Assembly: GCA_027676805.1 (NCBI GenBank)
Contig: JAQENU010000006.1
Span: forward strand, 186,001 to 250,000
DNA from: Coprobacillaceae bacterium UN01-12pH3A
GTDB lineage: Bacteria > Bacillota_I > Bacilli_A > Erysipelotrichales > Coprobacillaceae
Length of the DNA: 64,000 nt
Direction of reading: 5' to 3'
Below are positions 26,337 to 36,180 of the stretch, piece by piece; position 1 is the stretch's first letter, and each line of letters starts with the position of its first letter. A program made the translations under genes and the position numbers. The notes beneath the pieces were generated by a model. It worked only from the letters and a program-made list of their open reading frames with translations. It did not search any database and was not told where the DNA came from.

Positions 26337-27821
26337 TTAACGATGATAAAGTTTTTTTGTTTGATATTTATCTTCGCAAGTTAAGTTCATGTTTAATTTA
26401 CGGAATGTAGTCATGTCTACCTGTGATAAAATAACGGTACTGTGTGCTTCACAATTCTTTAATTTATCCAATTGCTGTAAAGCTAAATGAGATAAAGGGT
26501 TTGTAGTAGCACTGATTGCTAGGGCGATGAGTATTTCATCTGTATGTAAACGAGGATTGTTATTTCCTAATGAATTAATTTTTAAACGCTGTATAGGTTC
26601 AATGATACTTGGTGAAATCAATGGGATTTCATCATTGATATTCCCTAATTTTTTCAATGCGTTTAGTAAAGCTGAAGAACTTGCTCCCAACAAAGAAGAA
26701 GTTTTACCGGTTACAATAGAACCATCTGGCAATTCAATGGCTACTGCCGGTCCATCAGTTAATTCTGCTTTCTTTAATGCAGGAGAAACACAACGACGCA
26801 TATCCGTTGAAATGTTTGTGGTTGACATGATAATTTCAATTTTTCGAATCGCTTCTTCATCCGCATGTCCTTTTTTAAATTCTACTTTTGTATTATAATA
26901 ACGACGAATAATTTCTTGATTGCTTGCAGCGCACGCCGCTTCGTCATCACAAATGCAATATCCTACCATGTTAACCCCCATATCCGTCGGTGATTTATAA
27001 GGACTCTCACCTAAAATCTTTTGAAACATCGCATTCAGTACTGGAAAAATTTCAACATCACGATTATAGTTGACGGTTGTCTCTCCATAAGCTTCCAAAT
27101 GGAATGGGTCAATCATATTGACATCATTTAAATCTGCTGTTGCGGCTTCATAAGCTAAGTTAACAGGGTGTTTTAAAGGTAAATTCCAGATGGGAAAGGT
27201 TTCAAATTTTGCATAGCCTGCTTCAATGCCACGTTTATGATCATGGTATAATTGTGACAGGCAAGTCGCCATTTTTCCTGAACCGGGACCCGGTGCAGTT
27301 ACCACAACTAAAGGCTTTGTTGTTTCGATATATTCGTTTTTTCCATAGCCTTCATCGGAAACAATGATTTCCACATTGTTTGGATAACCGACAATAGGAT
27401 AATGCAAAAAGACTTTTATACCTAAATGTTCCAAATGACTTTTAAAGGTATCCGCAGAAGGCTGATTAGAATATTGCGTAATCACAACGCTTCCAACATA
27501 AAGTCCAATATCTCTGAACGCATCAATTAAACGCAGAACCTCTACATCATATGTAATTCCCATATCACTGCGTATTTTATTTTTTTCAATATCACCGGCG
27601 CATACGGCGATCACAACTTCTACTTTATCTTTCATCTCCAACAACATTTTTAGTTTACTGTCGGGAGCAAAGCCAGGCAGTACACGAGCCGCATGATGGT
27701 CATCAAATAATTTACCGCCAAACTCTAAATATAGTTTATTTCCGAATTGTCCAATTCGTTCCAATATGTGTTTAGATTGTAGTTTCACATATTTATCATT
27801 ATCAAAAGCAATTTTCTTCAT
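26337..27821 (-). CDS. DUF1846 family protein
   Basis: The protein has 494 residues, cytoplasmic. It begins [19 protein letters not shown] and contains [20 protein letters not shown] and [20 protein letters not shown]. The latter resembles a phosphate-binding (P-loop-like) turn. These features identify the DUF1846 family, for which structures exist but no agreed function; a nucleotide-dependent role is plausible. The start has AAAGGAG upstream. Single gene with its own terminator after it. Confidence 0.85.
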   Translation of the reverse strand: MKKIAFDNDKYVKLQSKHILERIGQFGNKLYLEFGGKLFDDHHAARVLPGFAPDSKLKMLLEMKDKVEVVIAVCAGDIEKNKIRSDMGITYDVEVLRLIDAFRDIGLYVGSVVITQYSNQPSADTFKSHLEHLGIKVFLHYPIVGYPNNVEIIVSDEGYGKNEYIETTKPLVVVTAPGPGSGKMATCLSQLYHDHKRGIEAGYAKFETFPIWNLPLKHPVNLAYEAATADLNDVNMIDPFHLEAYGETTVNYNRDVEIFPVLNAMFQKILGESPYKSPTDMGVNMVGYCICDDEAACAASNQEIIRRYYNTKVEFKKGHADEEAIRKIEIIMSTTNISTDMRRCVSPALKKAELTDGPAVAIELPDGSIVTGKTSSLLGASSSALLNALKKLGNINDEIPLISPSIIEPIQRLKINSLGNNNPRLHTDEILIALAISATTNPLSHLALQQLDKLKNCEAHSTVILSQVDMTTFRKLNMNLTCEDKYQTKKLYHR

Positions 27822-27910
27822 TTCTTCACACTCCTTTTTTCAACATCATTCCTTATTATAGCAAAGATCGACTCAATTTACTAAACATATTTTATACTTT
27901 TAAACAAATC

Positions 27911-27943
27911 GTAAAGAAAAAGGAGCAAGCCTTGCTTTGCTCC
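27911..27943 (-). terminator. Terminator of the small membrane-protein gene
   Basis: GGAGCAA (27922-27928) and TTGCTCC (27937-27943) pair. On the minus strand it is followed by TTTTTC. Confidence 0.7.
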
Positions 27944-27950
27944 CGATAAA

Positions 27951-28310
27951 TTATAGAAGAGATAGAATAATAGAAGGTAAAATCAAGATAATTCCGACAA
28001 TGATATCGCTGTAAAAAGCAATTACTTCGCTGTTGGTAGAGCTAATCATTGTTGTCTGTTCAATGTGATCATTCCCAATTTTATTGACCATTTGGTTTGC
28101 CTGACGGCTAAAGCTGAATCGATTAATCTGCATGCCATCTAAGTTCAGATAACTAAACCAAGCAGCTGCGAAAAAGAGGATACCACAGATAAACACGGGA
28201 TACGTTAAAATATAGGTTAAAGTTGAATGCTGCGTAAAATACCAAATAAGACAAACAAAAACAACGAAACCAAGACGTATAGCCATCTTTTTGAATAATA
28301 GCTTTTTCAT
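27951..28310 (-). CDS. Small integral membrane protein, function unknown
   Basis: The 119-residue protein has hydrophobic helices at about residues 12-25, 29-50 and 98-118, with a polar loop in between (residues about 55-95). The start has AAGGAGGGATATTTT. No family motif is recognised. It lies between DUF1846 and the divergent MarR gene and forms a single transcription unit. Confidence 0.6.
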   Translation of the reverse strand: MKKLLFKKMAIRLGFVVFVCLIWYFTQHSTLTYILTYPVFICGILFFAAAWFSYLNLDGMQINRFSFSRQANQMVNKIGNDHIEQTTMISSTNSEVIAFYSDIIVGIILILPSIILSLL

Positions 28311-28449
28311 AAAATATCCCTCCTTTAATTACATTTTATAATAGAATGCAACCAATTGAAAGAACTTGCTGAAATAGATAATCAAAATGACGAAATTTGT
28401 GAGATAATGTAAAAAAAGAAGCTTTTTTGTATCTTATAATTTTAATTTG

Positions 28450-28483
28450 TGCTATGATTATTTAGTCAATAAAGGTTGACTAA
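28450..28483 (+). promoter_or_regulatory. Extended -10 promoter and MarR-type operator
   Basis: TGCTATGAT (28450-28458) is an extended -10. The perfect inverted repeat TTAGTCAA-6-TTGACTAA (28462-28483) covers the transcription start and ends two bases before the ribosome site. The position fits autorepression by the MarR protein encoded just downstream. Confidence 0.7.
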
Positions 28484-28497
28484 TAGGAGGGAGTATA

Positions 28498-28929
28498 TTG
28501 GATTATCTTACATTAAAAAGTGATCTGTTTCATATTCTTGTGCTTAATCAAAAAACTTTGAAACCTTATGAAAATAAATTAATTTCAAAATTAACGATGC
28601 TTCAATTTCGTACGTTATGCGTACTCAATGTAGAAGGGGATCTCAGCCTAAATGAGTTGGCGAAGATTCAAAATATTACAAAACAACAACAATCTCTTAT
28701 CATAAAAAGTTTAGTAAATGTCGGTTATGTCAGTCGAATGATCGATGAAGTAGACCGCCGTGTCATTCGTTTTAATATTACTGATGATGGAAAACAATTA
28801 CTTGATGATCAGTTATCAGGAATGGTAAACAAGATCGTTGAGAGATTTAAGAGCTTAGATGAAGATAAGCAGAAGGAGTTATATGCTGCTATTCATTCTA
28901 TCTGTATGATCTTAAAAGAGATTGCTTAG
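28498..28929 (+). CDS. MarR-family transcriptional regulator
   Basis: The protein has 143 residues from a TTG start at 28498, chosen because AGGAGG lies seven bases upstream and no ATG fits. The MarR winged helix is seen at LSLNELAKIQNITKQQQSLIIKSLVNVGYVSR and VDRRVIRFNITDDGKQLL (given here in two separate parts). It is the first gene of an operon with the giant activase, 9 bases downstream. It probably represses that operon by the palindrome over the promoter. Ligand unknown, perhaps an acyl-CoA or its precursor (inference). Confidence 0.88.
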   Translation: MDYLTLKSDLFHILVLNQKTLKPYENKLISKLTMLQFRTLCVLNVEGDLSLNELAKIQNITKQQQSLIIKSLVNVGYVSRMIDEVDRRVIRFNITDDGKQLLDDQLSGMVNKIVERFKSLDEDKQKELYAAIHSICMILKEIA

Positions 28930-28938
28930 GGGGTATTT

Positions 28939-31900
28939 ATGAATTTCTTGGGAATCGATATTGGATCTACAACTATTAAGTTGTATTTAACCAATGAATC
29001 AGATGAATGTCTGTATCGTACTTATCAGCGTCATTATTCAGATGTGCAAGCAAATCTGAAAAGAATGATTAAGGAGATGATGGACGAATTAGGGGATATG
29101 CCGATGAAAGTTGCCATGACCGGGTCAGGTGGATTAGCATTATCTCAAGCTTTAAATATTGACTTTGTACAAGAAGTGATCGCTTGTACGTCAACAGTCG
29201 AAAAATACATTCCGGAAACGGATGTAGTCATTGAATTAGGGGGCGAGGATGCTAAGATCACGTATTTTGAAGGAACTTTGGAACAGCGTATGAATGGAAG
29301 CTGTGCCGGGGGAACAGGGGCATTTATTGATCAGATGGCAAGCCTATTGCAGACTGATGCTGCGGGATTGAATGAACTGGCAAAACATCATGAAACCATT
29401 TATCCGATTGCATCACGCTGCGGAGTATTCGCTAAAACGGATGTTCAGCCGCTTATCAATGAAGGGGCAGCAAAAGAGGATATTGCCGCTTCTATCTTTC
29501 AGGCAGTAGTAAATCAAACAATCAGTGGATTAGCTTGTGGAAAACCTATTCGCGGTATGGTAGCCTTTTTGGGAGGACCGTTGTATTTCTTATCAAGTCT
29601 AAGAGAACGTTTTATTGAAACTTTAGGATTAACAGAGGAACACGTTATTTTTCCTGATGATCCGCAACTATTTGTGGCGATGGGAGCCTCTATTCATGCT
29701 TGTGATGCGAAAGCAGAGCTGATGCTTTCACAAATGTATGAACGTTTAAATACAATGAAGCATCTCGAAATCGATCAAAATGATATTTTACCGGTTTTAT
29801 TTAAAGACAAAGATGAGTTGAATGCGTTTAGAAATGCTCACAATCAAAATCAAGTCGAACAACGTATGCTGGAAACTTACAGCGGTGATGCTTATTTAGG
29901 TATAGATGTTGGGTCAACAACCTCAAAAATTGTATTAATCAGCGATCAGGCAGAACTTTTATATACTTACTATGGAAGCAATAACGGAAGTCCTTTGGAA
30001 TTAGTCAGAAAAATTATGATGGAAATCTATGAACGTCTGCCGTCTGATGTCACCATCAGGAAAGCAGGGGTTACGGGGTATGGCGAATCTCTAATCAAAG
30101 CTGCCTTAAAAGTAGATCTAGGTGAAGTAGAAACAATTGCTCATTTTAAAGCCGCACAATATTTTATGCCAAATGTCGATTTTATTATTGATATCGGTGG
30201 TCAGGATATGAAAGCGATCAAGATCAAAGATGGTGCTATTGAAGAAATTCTGCTAAATGAAGCCTGCTCATCGGGATGTGGTTCTTTTATTGAAACTTTC
30301 GCCAGTTCATTAAACATGTCTGTTGAAGACTTTGCTAAAGAAGCTTTACTGGCAAAACATCCGATTGATTTAGGAAGCCGCTGTACTGTCTTTATGAATT
30401 CAAAAGTAAAGCAAGCCCAAAAAGAAGGGGCCAGCATTGCTGATATTTCTGCCGGATTATCTTACTCTGTCATTAAAAATGCTTTATATAAGGTCATAAA
30501 ATTAAGAAGTCCGGAGAGCATGGGCAAGAATGTCATTGTTCAAGGAGGAACTTTCTATAATGAAGCGATTTTAAGAGCGTTTGAAAAAGAAACCGGTGTA
30601 ATACCTTTCCGACCTACTATTTCCGGATTAATGGGAGCTTTTGGGATTGCCCTGATGGCAAGAGATACCTGTCAGGATCAAGCTATAACTTCATTGCTTT
30701 CACCAAGAGAGCTGGAACATTTAGCATATGCGAAAACATTCAGACATTGCAGTAAGTGTACTAACAATTGTGCCTTAACGATTACTACATTTAATGATGG
30801 TCGTGAATTTGTTTCGGGGAATCGCTGTGAACGTGGTGCTAATTTACCGTTAAAAGTGCATGATATGCCAAACGGATTTGATTATAAATATCGTCGTGTC
30901 TTTGATTACCAGTCATTATTGCCAAGTGTGGCGCCAAGAGGAACAATCGGAATACCAAGAGTCTTAAATATGTATGATAATTATCCATTTTGGCATACAT
31001 TTTTTACCTCTCTGGGATTCAGAGTCGTCTTATCTCCGAGGTCTTCCAAGAAAATCTATGAGATGGGAATGGAAACAATCCCTTCTGAATCAGTTTGCTA
31101 TCCGGCAAAATTGGTTCACGGGCATATTGAGAGTTTGATTAAGCGAGGGGTTAACGCGATTTTCTATCCAAGTGTCATCTATGAAAGAAAAGAAGATCAG
31201 AATAGTAACAATCACTATAACTGTCCGATCGTTCAGTCTTATCCGGAAGTAGTGAAAAATAATGTGGAGTCCATTAAACAAGTAAAATATATTCAGCCTT
31301 TTATAACGTTAAATGATAAGCAAAAAGTCTTTGATACAATGAAGGAAGCTTTAAAAGAATATCATATATCAGAAGATTATTTACATAAAGCCATTGAGCT
31401 TGCTTATAGCGAACTAGATCATTATAAAGATGATATTTATAACGAAGGTCAGCTCATCTTGGATTATATGGAAAAACATCATTGTCAGGGGATTGTCTTA
31501 GCTGGACGCCCTTATCATATCGACCCGGAAATAAATCATGGATTAGCGGATCTGATTACAGCCGAGGGATTAGCTGTTTTAACCGAAGAAATGGTATCCA
31601 GCCAGCACGCCGTTGAAAGACCGTTAAGAGTTGTCGATCAATGGATGTATCATACTCGTTTATATAATGCTGCAGCGTTTGTTACCACGCATAAAGATTT
31701 GGAACTGATTCAGTTAACTTCATTTGGCTGTGGCTTAGATGCAGTAACTGCGGATCAGGTACAAGAGATCTTAAAAGCGAAAAATAAGATATATACTTTG
31801 ATTAAGATTGATGAAGGAAGCAATTTAGGCGCAATCCGCATTCGTATTCGTTCTTTAAAAGCAACGATGGATGAGCGCCGTCAAAAGCCAATCGATAAAC

Positions 31901-33159
31901 CTAAAACAAGCTATGTGACAAATCCAGTATCATTTACCAAAGAGATGAGAGAAAACTATACCATCCTATGTCCGCAGATGTCGCCTATTCATTTTCAATT
32001 TATTGAACCGGCAGCAAGAAATGCTGGCTATAATTTAGTTGTTCTTCCGGAGGAAGGGAAGAAAGACATAGAAGAAGGATTGCGTTATGTCAATAACGAT
32101 GCGTGTTATCCAAGTATCTTAACAATCGGACAGATGATGAATGCTTTAAAGAGCGGTCACTATGATCCAAATAAAACAGCATTAATTATGACACAAACGG
32201 GTGGCGGATGCCGTGCAACGAATTATATTGCTTTTATTCGTAAAGCCTTAAAAGATGCCGGAATGTCACAAGTCCCTGTCATTTCTTTAAATGTCAGCGG
32301 TTTGGAAAGCAACCCCGGATTCAAGATTACCTATAAGCTAGCTAAAGGTATTGCTTTCGCGGCAGTCTATGGAGACTTATTGATGCGTGTGCTTTATCGT
32401 GTGCGACCATATGAAAAAGAAAAAGGCTCAGCGAACGCTTTATATGAAAAATGGGTAACGAAAATAAAACAGAATATCGATGATCTTAGCTATCGCAGAT
32501 TTAAGAAAAATATATATGCCATCGTAAAAGACTTTGATGAACTGCCATTATTAGACATAAAGAAGCCTAGAGTTGGTCTTGTGGGAGAAATTTTGGTTAA
32601 GTTCTCTGAAGAAGCAAATAATCATATTGTTGATATTGTAGAAAGTGAAGGTGCGGAAGCTGTAATGCCGGATCTGATTGATTTCTTCATGTATTGCTTC
32701 TACAGCAATAATTTCAATCATCAGTATTTAGAAACGGATAAGAAATCGAAGCGTTATTCAAATCTTGGCATTAAAGCTATTGAATTTATGCGTAAAGATA
32801 TGCGCAAGGCTTTAAGAGACTCAAAACGTTTTGATGAACCGGGGCATATCGATGATTTGGCCGAAAAGGCAAATAAGGTTGTTTCAGTAGGAAATCAGAC
32901 GGGTGAAGGCTGGTTCCTGACTGCGGAAATGATTGAGTTAATTGAAACCGGTGCTCCTAATATTGTTTGTATGCAGCCGTTTGGATGCTTGCCAAACCAT
33001 GTTACGGGTAAGGGGGTTATTAAAGCATTAAGAGCGACTTATCCAAAGAGTAATATTGTAGCGATTGATTATGATCCCGGAGTTTCTGAGGTCAATCAGC
33101 TTAACCGTATTAAACTGATGTTGTCAACGGCATTTAAATCACTTAAAAAGGAGGATTAG
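28939..33159 (+). CDS. Giant 2-hydroxyacyl-CoA dehydratase activase/dehydratase-like fusion protein
   Basis: The 1406-residue protein contains two ASKHA (BcrAD/BadFG) ATPase domains. The first starts GIDIGSTTIKLYL with its cluster cysteine at GSCAGGTGAF; the second is at about residues 319-580, starting YLGIDVGSTTSKIV, with ACSSGCGSFIE. Next comes a DUF2229 activase-associated domain (about 666-900), then a C-terminal HgdB-like segment (about 1006-1400, ILCPQMSPIHFQF, NDACYPS, QTGGGCRATNY). Members of this long family are annotated as CoA-substrate-specific enzyme activases; they contain iron-sulfur cysteines and drive radical dehydration with ATP. No separate dehydratase genes are adjacent. 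Substrate unknown. A hairpin terminator spans its stop codon. Confidence 0.85.
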   Translation: MNFLGIDIGSTTIKLYLTNESDECLYRTYQRHYSDVQANLKRMIKEMMDELGDMPMKVAMTGSGGLALSQALNIDFVQEVIACTSTVEKYIPETDVVIELGGEDAKITYFEGTLEQRMNGSCAGGTGAFIDQMASLLQTDAAGLNELAKHHETIYPIASRCGVFAKTDVQPLINEGAAKEDIAASIFQAVVNQTISGLACGKPIRGMVAFLGGPLYFLSSLRERFIETLGLTEEHVIFPDDPQLFVAMGASIHACDAKAELMLSQMYERLNTMKHLEIDQNDILPVLFKDKDELNAFRNAHNQNQVEQRMLETYSGDAYLGIDVGSTTSKIVLISDQAELLYTYYGSNNGSPLELVRKIMMEIYERLPSDVTIRKAGVTGYGESLIKAALKVDLGEVETIAHFKAAQYFMPNVDFIIDIGGQDMKAIKIKDGAIEEILLNEACSSGCGSFIETFASSLNMSVEDFAKEALLAKHPIDLGSRCTVFMNSKVKQAQKEGASIADISAGLSYSVIKNALYKVIKLRSPESMGKNVIVQGGTFYNEAILRAFEKETGVIPFRPTISGLMGAFGIALMARDTCQDQAITSLLSPRELEHLAYAKTFRHCSKCTNNCALTITTFNDGREFVSGNRCERGANLPLKVHDMPNGFDYKYRRVFDYQSLLPSVAPRGTIGIPRVLNMYDNYPFWHTFFTSLGFRVVLSPRSSKKIYEMGMETIPSESVCYPAKLVHGHIESLIKRGVNAIFYPSVIYERKEDQNSNNHYNCPIVQSYPEVVKNNVESIKQVKYIQPFITLNDKQKVFDTMKEALKEYHISEDYLHKAIELAYSELDHYKDDIYNEGQLILDYMEKHHCQGIVLAGRPYHIDPEINHGLADLITAEGLAVLTEEMVSSQHAVERPLRVVDQWMYHTRLYNAAAFVTTHKDLELIQLTSFGCGLDAVTADQVQEILKAKNKIYTLIKIDEGSNLGAIRIRIRSLKATMDERRQKPIDKPKTSYVTNPVSFTKEMRENYTILCPQMSPIHFQFIEPAARNAGYNLVVLPEEGKKDIEEGLRYVNNDACYPSILTIGQMMNALKSGHYDPNKTALIMTQTGGGCRATNYIAFIRKALKDAGMSQVPVISLNVSGLESNPGFKITYKLAKGIAFAAVYGDLLMRVLYRVRPYEKEKGSANALYEKWVTKIKQNIDDLSYRRFKKNIYAIVKDFDELPLLDIKKPRVGLVGEILVKFSEEANNHIVDIVESEGAEAVMPDLIDFFMYCFYSNNFNHQYLETDKKSKRYSNLGIKAIEFMRKDMRKALRDSKRFDEPGHIDDLAEKANKVVSVGNQTGEGWFLTAEMIELIETGAPNIVCMQPFGCLPNHVTGKGVIKALRATYPKSNIVAIDYDPGVSEVNQLNRIKLMLSTAFKSLKKED

Positions 33160-33172
33160 GCCCTCCTTTTTA
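33145..33172 (+). terminator. Terminator of the MarR-activase operon
   Basis: AAAAAGGAGG (33145-33154) and CCTCCTTTTT (33162-33171) pair, with the stop codon in the loop. Confidence 0.85.
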
Positions 33173-33205
33173 TATTGAATTTTAATTAAGTAAATTTTTC
33201 TTATC

Positions 33206-33442
33206 TTATTTCTTATTCTTAGCAAAAAAAGAACGATAGATAAAATAGATGATTAAAAGAATTATAATTCTATTTTGAATAATGATTGTATCTTCAGCCA
33301 TCCAAAGATACACATGATTATGAACAAGCTTATCATAAAGCTGTGTTAAATAAATCAGGATTCCTTCGATTCTCACTAATAAAAATAAACTGATAAAGGC
33401 ACCCAATAAATATAGTACTGTCTTTTTCATTATGTTATTCAT
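33206..33442 (-). CDS. Small membrane protein, function unknown
   Basis: The 78-residue protein has two hydrophobic helices (about residues 8-28 and 52-70) and a basic C-terminus (FFAKNKK). The ribosome site GGGAGAG lies about ten bases before the ATG at 33442; an ATG at 33430 is an alternative. No family recognised. Confidence 0.5.
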   Translation of the reverse strand: MNNIMKKTVLYLLGAFISLFLLVRIEGILIYLTQLYDKLVHNHVYLWMAEDTIIIQNRIIILLIIYFIYRSFFAKNKK

Positions 33443-33546
33443 GTTATTCTCTCTCCCTGCTAAATACTCTTATTCCACTATAGCATAAAAATCGTTCATC
33501 GGATTATGAAATAATGAAAAGTGTACTTGAAATATTTTCATTCCGG

Positions 33547-33575
33547 TTGGCAATAGAATAGAATTATGTTAAAGT
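33547..33575 (+). promoter_or_regulatory. Promoter of the LytTR-fusion gene
   Basis: TTGGCA (33547-33552) and TAAAGT (33570-33575) have a 17-base spacer, 28 bases before the start codon. Confidence 0.5.
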
Positions 33576-33603
33576 CAAAATAGAAATATTAGAGGATAAA
33601 GGA

Positions 33604-34491
33604 ATGAACTATTTAGAAAATATCAGTGAGCAAATGCAAATAGAAGGCATAATTATCAATATTGAATGTGATAGTAAAAGCAGTGACCAAATTTTGCAAT
33701 ATTTACAGACATGGAAACAGATCGGTATCGTCACAAGAGATATATATCTTTATGATCGCTTGAAAGTAAAAGAATATCTTAAGCTTTTTAGCCGCCTTAA
33801 TCAAATAAAACGGTATCAGGATATTATCGATATCATGGAACTGCAAGAATTAATGAATTTACGATGCCACCAATTAACGCATTCACAGAAAAGAAGAATT
33901 GCGATTGCCAGAGAACTGCTTCGTGATCCTAAAGTTATGTATATCCAAGAGCCGCTGACTGATCTTGATGAAGCTAGTTTTAATATTGTATTAAGATGGA
34001 CAAATACTTTAAAACAGCAGATAAAATTGATTACGACTTCTTTATCCTTAAAATCAACTTTGCTTTTACCTGGGAATCCTTATACTTTATTTCAAGGACA
34101 GCTGCAAAAAATCTATACAGATGATTATTTTGACTTGCTGCGTCAGGAACCGATGGTCTACACGAAGATCAGTGCAAAGGTTGAAGACAAAGTATTTTTA
34201 TTTGATCCGGAGGACATCAGTTATATTGAGGCACAAAATTCTAAAACAATTATTTGTGTGCGTGACAGCATGTTTCCTTGTCAGTATACCTTAGATGAAT
34301 TGGAAGGAAAACTAAAGCGATTCGGATTTTATCGATGCCATCGTTCTTACCTAGTCAACATGCAGAAAGTAGAAGAAGTGAAGAGGTGGACAAAGAACTC
34401 CTATTCGCTTAAATTGAAAAATATGGAAGATAAACATGTTCCATTATCTAAAGGAAGAATTGATGAATTAAGGGAGCTCTATGATTTTTAG
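33604..34491 (+). CDS. LytTR-family regulator with N-terminal degenerate ABC ATPase domain
   Basis: The 295-residue protein is a fusion. Residues 1-150 resemble the second half of an ABC ATPase: the segment YDRLKVKEYLKLFSRL is where a post-Q-loop helix lies; then LTHSQKRRIAIARELL (signature, LTHSQ for LSGGQ) and VMYIQEPLTDLD (Walker B with Gln for the metal Asp). There is no Walker A loop, and the H-loop position reads ITTSLS without a histidine. ATP hydrolysis is therefore very unlikely. Residues about 190-293 are a LytTR DNA-binding domain (DISYIEAQNSKTIICV, YRCHRSYLVNMQKVEEV). It is followed 93 bases on by an ABC transporter operon that it probably controls, perhaps by docking on the transporter's own ATPase or permease (inference). 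Confidence 0.82.
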   Translation: MNYLENISEQMQIEGIIINIECDSKSSDQILQYLQTWKQIGIVTRDIYLYDRLKVKEYLKLFSRLNQIKRYQDIIDIMELQELMNLRCHQLTHSQKRRIAIARELLRDPKVMYIQEPLTDLDEASFNIVLRWTNTLKQQIKLITTSLSLKSTLLLPGNPYTLFQGQLQKIYTDDYFDLLRQEPMVYTKISAKVEDKVFLFDPEDISYIEAQNSKTIICVRDSMFPCQYTLDELEGKLKRFGFYRCHRSYLVNMQKVEEVKRWTKNSYSLKLKNMEDKHVPLSKGRIDELRELYDF

Positions 34492-34584
34492 GGCTCCTTT
34501 CAGCAGTTTCCAGGCTCCGTTCGACCTAAATTAGTGGTAAAATACTATAAAAGTGTGTAAGATGATTTAAACAGGGGGGATATT

Positions 34585-35427
34585 ATGAAAAATGAATTAA
34601 TCATGAAAGATGTCAGTATATCTTTTGATGGAAAAAAAGCATTGGACCAATTAAGCTTTGAAGTTTTTGAAAATGAAATTTTTGGTTTTTTAGGTCCCAG
34701 TGGTGCTGGTAAAACAACAACAATTAAACTGTTGACAAAGCAATTAAAAGCAGACAGCGGGATGATTGAACTGTTTGGTGAAGAAATTGATCATGTATCA
34801 CAGGATACATTTGAAAAAATAGGAATATTAAGTGACAACAGCGGGGCCTATGAACGTTTTAGCCTATATGACAATATAAAATTCTTTGCGGACATTCGCA
34901 GAGTGGATCATGCGCGAATCGATGAATTATTAAAACGTGTTGGACTTTATGAAGACCGTAATAAAAAGATGAAAAGCTTATCAAGAGGAATGACACAAAG
35001 AGCACTGATCGTTCAGGCTGTTTTGCATAAACCGAAATTATTATTCTTGGATGAACCAACAGCGGCTTTAGACCCTTCAACAACGAAAGAGATTCATCAG
35101 ATGCTGTTGGAATTAAACAGAGAAGGAACAACAATTTTCTTAACTACACACCGAATGGAAGAAGCAGATCAATTATGTGATCGTATCGCTTTCTTAAATA
35201 AAGGACATGTGATCGAGTCCGGAAGCCCGGAAGAATTAAAAGTGAAATACGCTAAAGATAAAATGGTGGCTGTATTTAAAGAAAACGGTAAAGTAGAATT
35301 AGATAAATCATCAGAAGCATTGCTTAAATTAGCGGAGCTTTCAAAAAATGATGAATTAATCACCTTGCATACGATCGAACCGACAATCGAAGATATTTTC
35401 TTAGAATTAACAAAGGAGGCAGCATAA
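34585..35427 (+). CDS. ABC transporter ATP-binding protein, partner of LytTR regulator
   Basis: The protein has 280 residues. It has an ABC ATPase core with Walker A GPSGAGKTT, signature LSRGMTQRALI and Walker B LLFLDEPTAALD, plus the H-loop TTHRMEEA. A C-terminal extension of about 60 residues follows (with the pattern TIEPTIEDIFLELT seen in many DrrA-type subunits). It overlaps the permease start by one base (TAATG). Substrate unknown; a peptide or drug exporter is likely. Confidence 0.92.
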   Translation: MKNELIMKDVSISFDGKKALDQLSFEVFENEIFGFLGPSGAGKTTTIKLLTKQLKADSGMIELFGEEIDHVSQDTFEKIGILSDNSGAYERFSLYDNIKFFADIRRVDHARIDELLKRVGLYEDRNKKMKSLSRGMTQRALIVQAVLHKPKLLFLDEPTAALDPSTTKEIHQMLLELNREGTTIFLTTHRMEEADQLCDRIAFLNKGHVIESGSPEELKVKYAKDKMVAVFKENGKVELDKSSEALLKLAELSKNDELITLHTIEPTIEDIFLELTKEAA

Positions 35428-36143
35428 TGAAAATCGCCGGATATAAAATAAAAGCGTTATTTATTAAAGATATTAAAAACTTGTTTCGTAATCCTAATGT
35501 AGCCTTCATGCTGTTGCTGCCAATCGCTTTTGCTTTCCTTTATACGCATATTATGGAAATGCCCGATGAAGCAGGAATGTATGTTTTTAACTTATGTACG
35601 ATCTTAAATATGGGGGTTGTCCCTATTTCAATAGTGGCAATGAGCATTGCAGAAGAAAAAGAAAAAAATACCCTGCGTACATTGATGCTTTCTAATGTAT
35701 CGGCAGTAGAATTCATGGTAGCAAAATTAGTATTAGGCATTGTTATGTTCTTAGGCGTTAATGTATTAGTGTATTTTATTTGCGGAGTAGATATTTCATT
35801 ATTCCCATGGACTATGTTTGTGATCTTTGTTACATCATTATCTGCTTTGATGTTTGGGGCAGTGATTGGTTTGATTTCTAAAGATCAGATGGCAACAGGA
35901 TATTATTCAACTCCGGTCATGCTGTTGTTTATGGCACCTATTTTTGGGATGATGTCAGAATCCATCAGCAAGGTTACACAGTTTATTCCAACACAATCAA
36001 TGATGTGGCTGCAAAGCATCGAAAGTGCAGGCGATTTAATGACCGGAAAAGGAATGTTCTCCATTGCGGTCATCGCAGCATGGATGATTATTTCACTTGT
36101 TGTATTTAAATTTGTCTACAAAAAGAATAGTTTGGACAATTAA
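35427..36143 (+). CDS. ABC-2 type transporter permease
   Basis: The 238-residue protein has six hydrophobic helices in the ABC-2 layout, with a loop EEKEKNTLRTLMLSNVSAVEF that is the coupling-helix signature. It is coupled to the ATPase gene by a one-base overlap and pairs with it. Substrate unknown. Confidence 0.88.
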   Translation: MKIAGYKIKALFIKDIKNLFRNPNVAFMLLLPIAFAFLYTHIMEMPDEAGMYVFNLCTILNMGVVPISIVAMSIAEEKEKNTLRTLMLSNVSAVEFMVAKLVLGIVMFLGVNVLVYFICGVDISLFPWTMFVIFVTSLSALMFGAVIGLISKDQMATGYYSTPVMLLFMAPIFGMMSESISKVTQFIPTQSMMWLQSIESAGDLMTGKGMFSIAVIAAWMIISLVVFKFVYKKNSLDN

Positions 36144-36180
36144 TCGAATATCGCTATAATAAAGGTTAGGAGATGAAGCT

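Noticed and set aside
34473..34505. GGAGC/GCTCC pairing after the LytTR fusion gene
   Set aside because: The stem is short, its loop long and no T-run follows; not convincing as a terminator.
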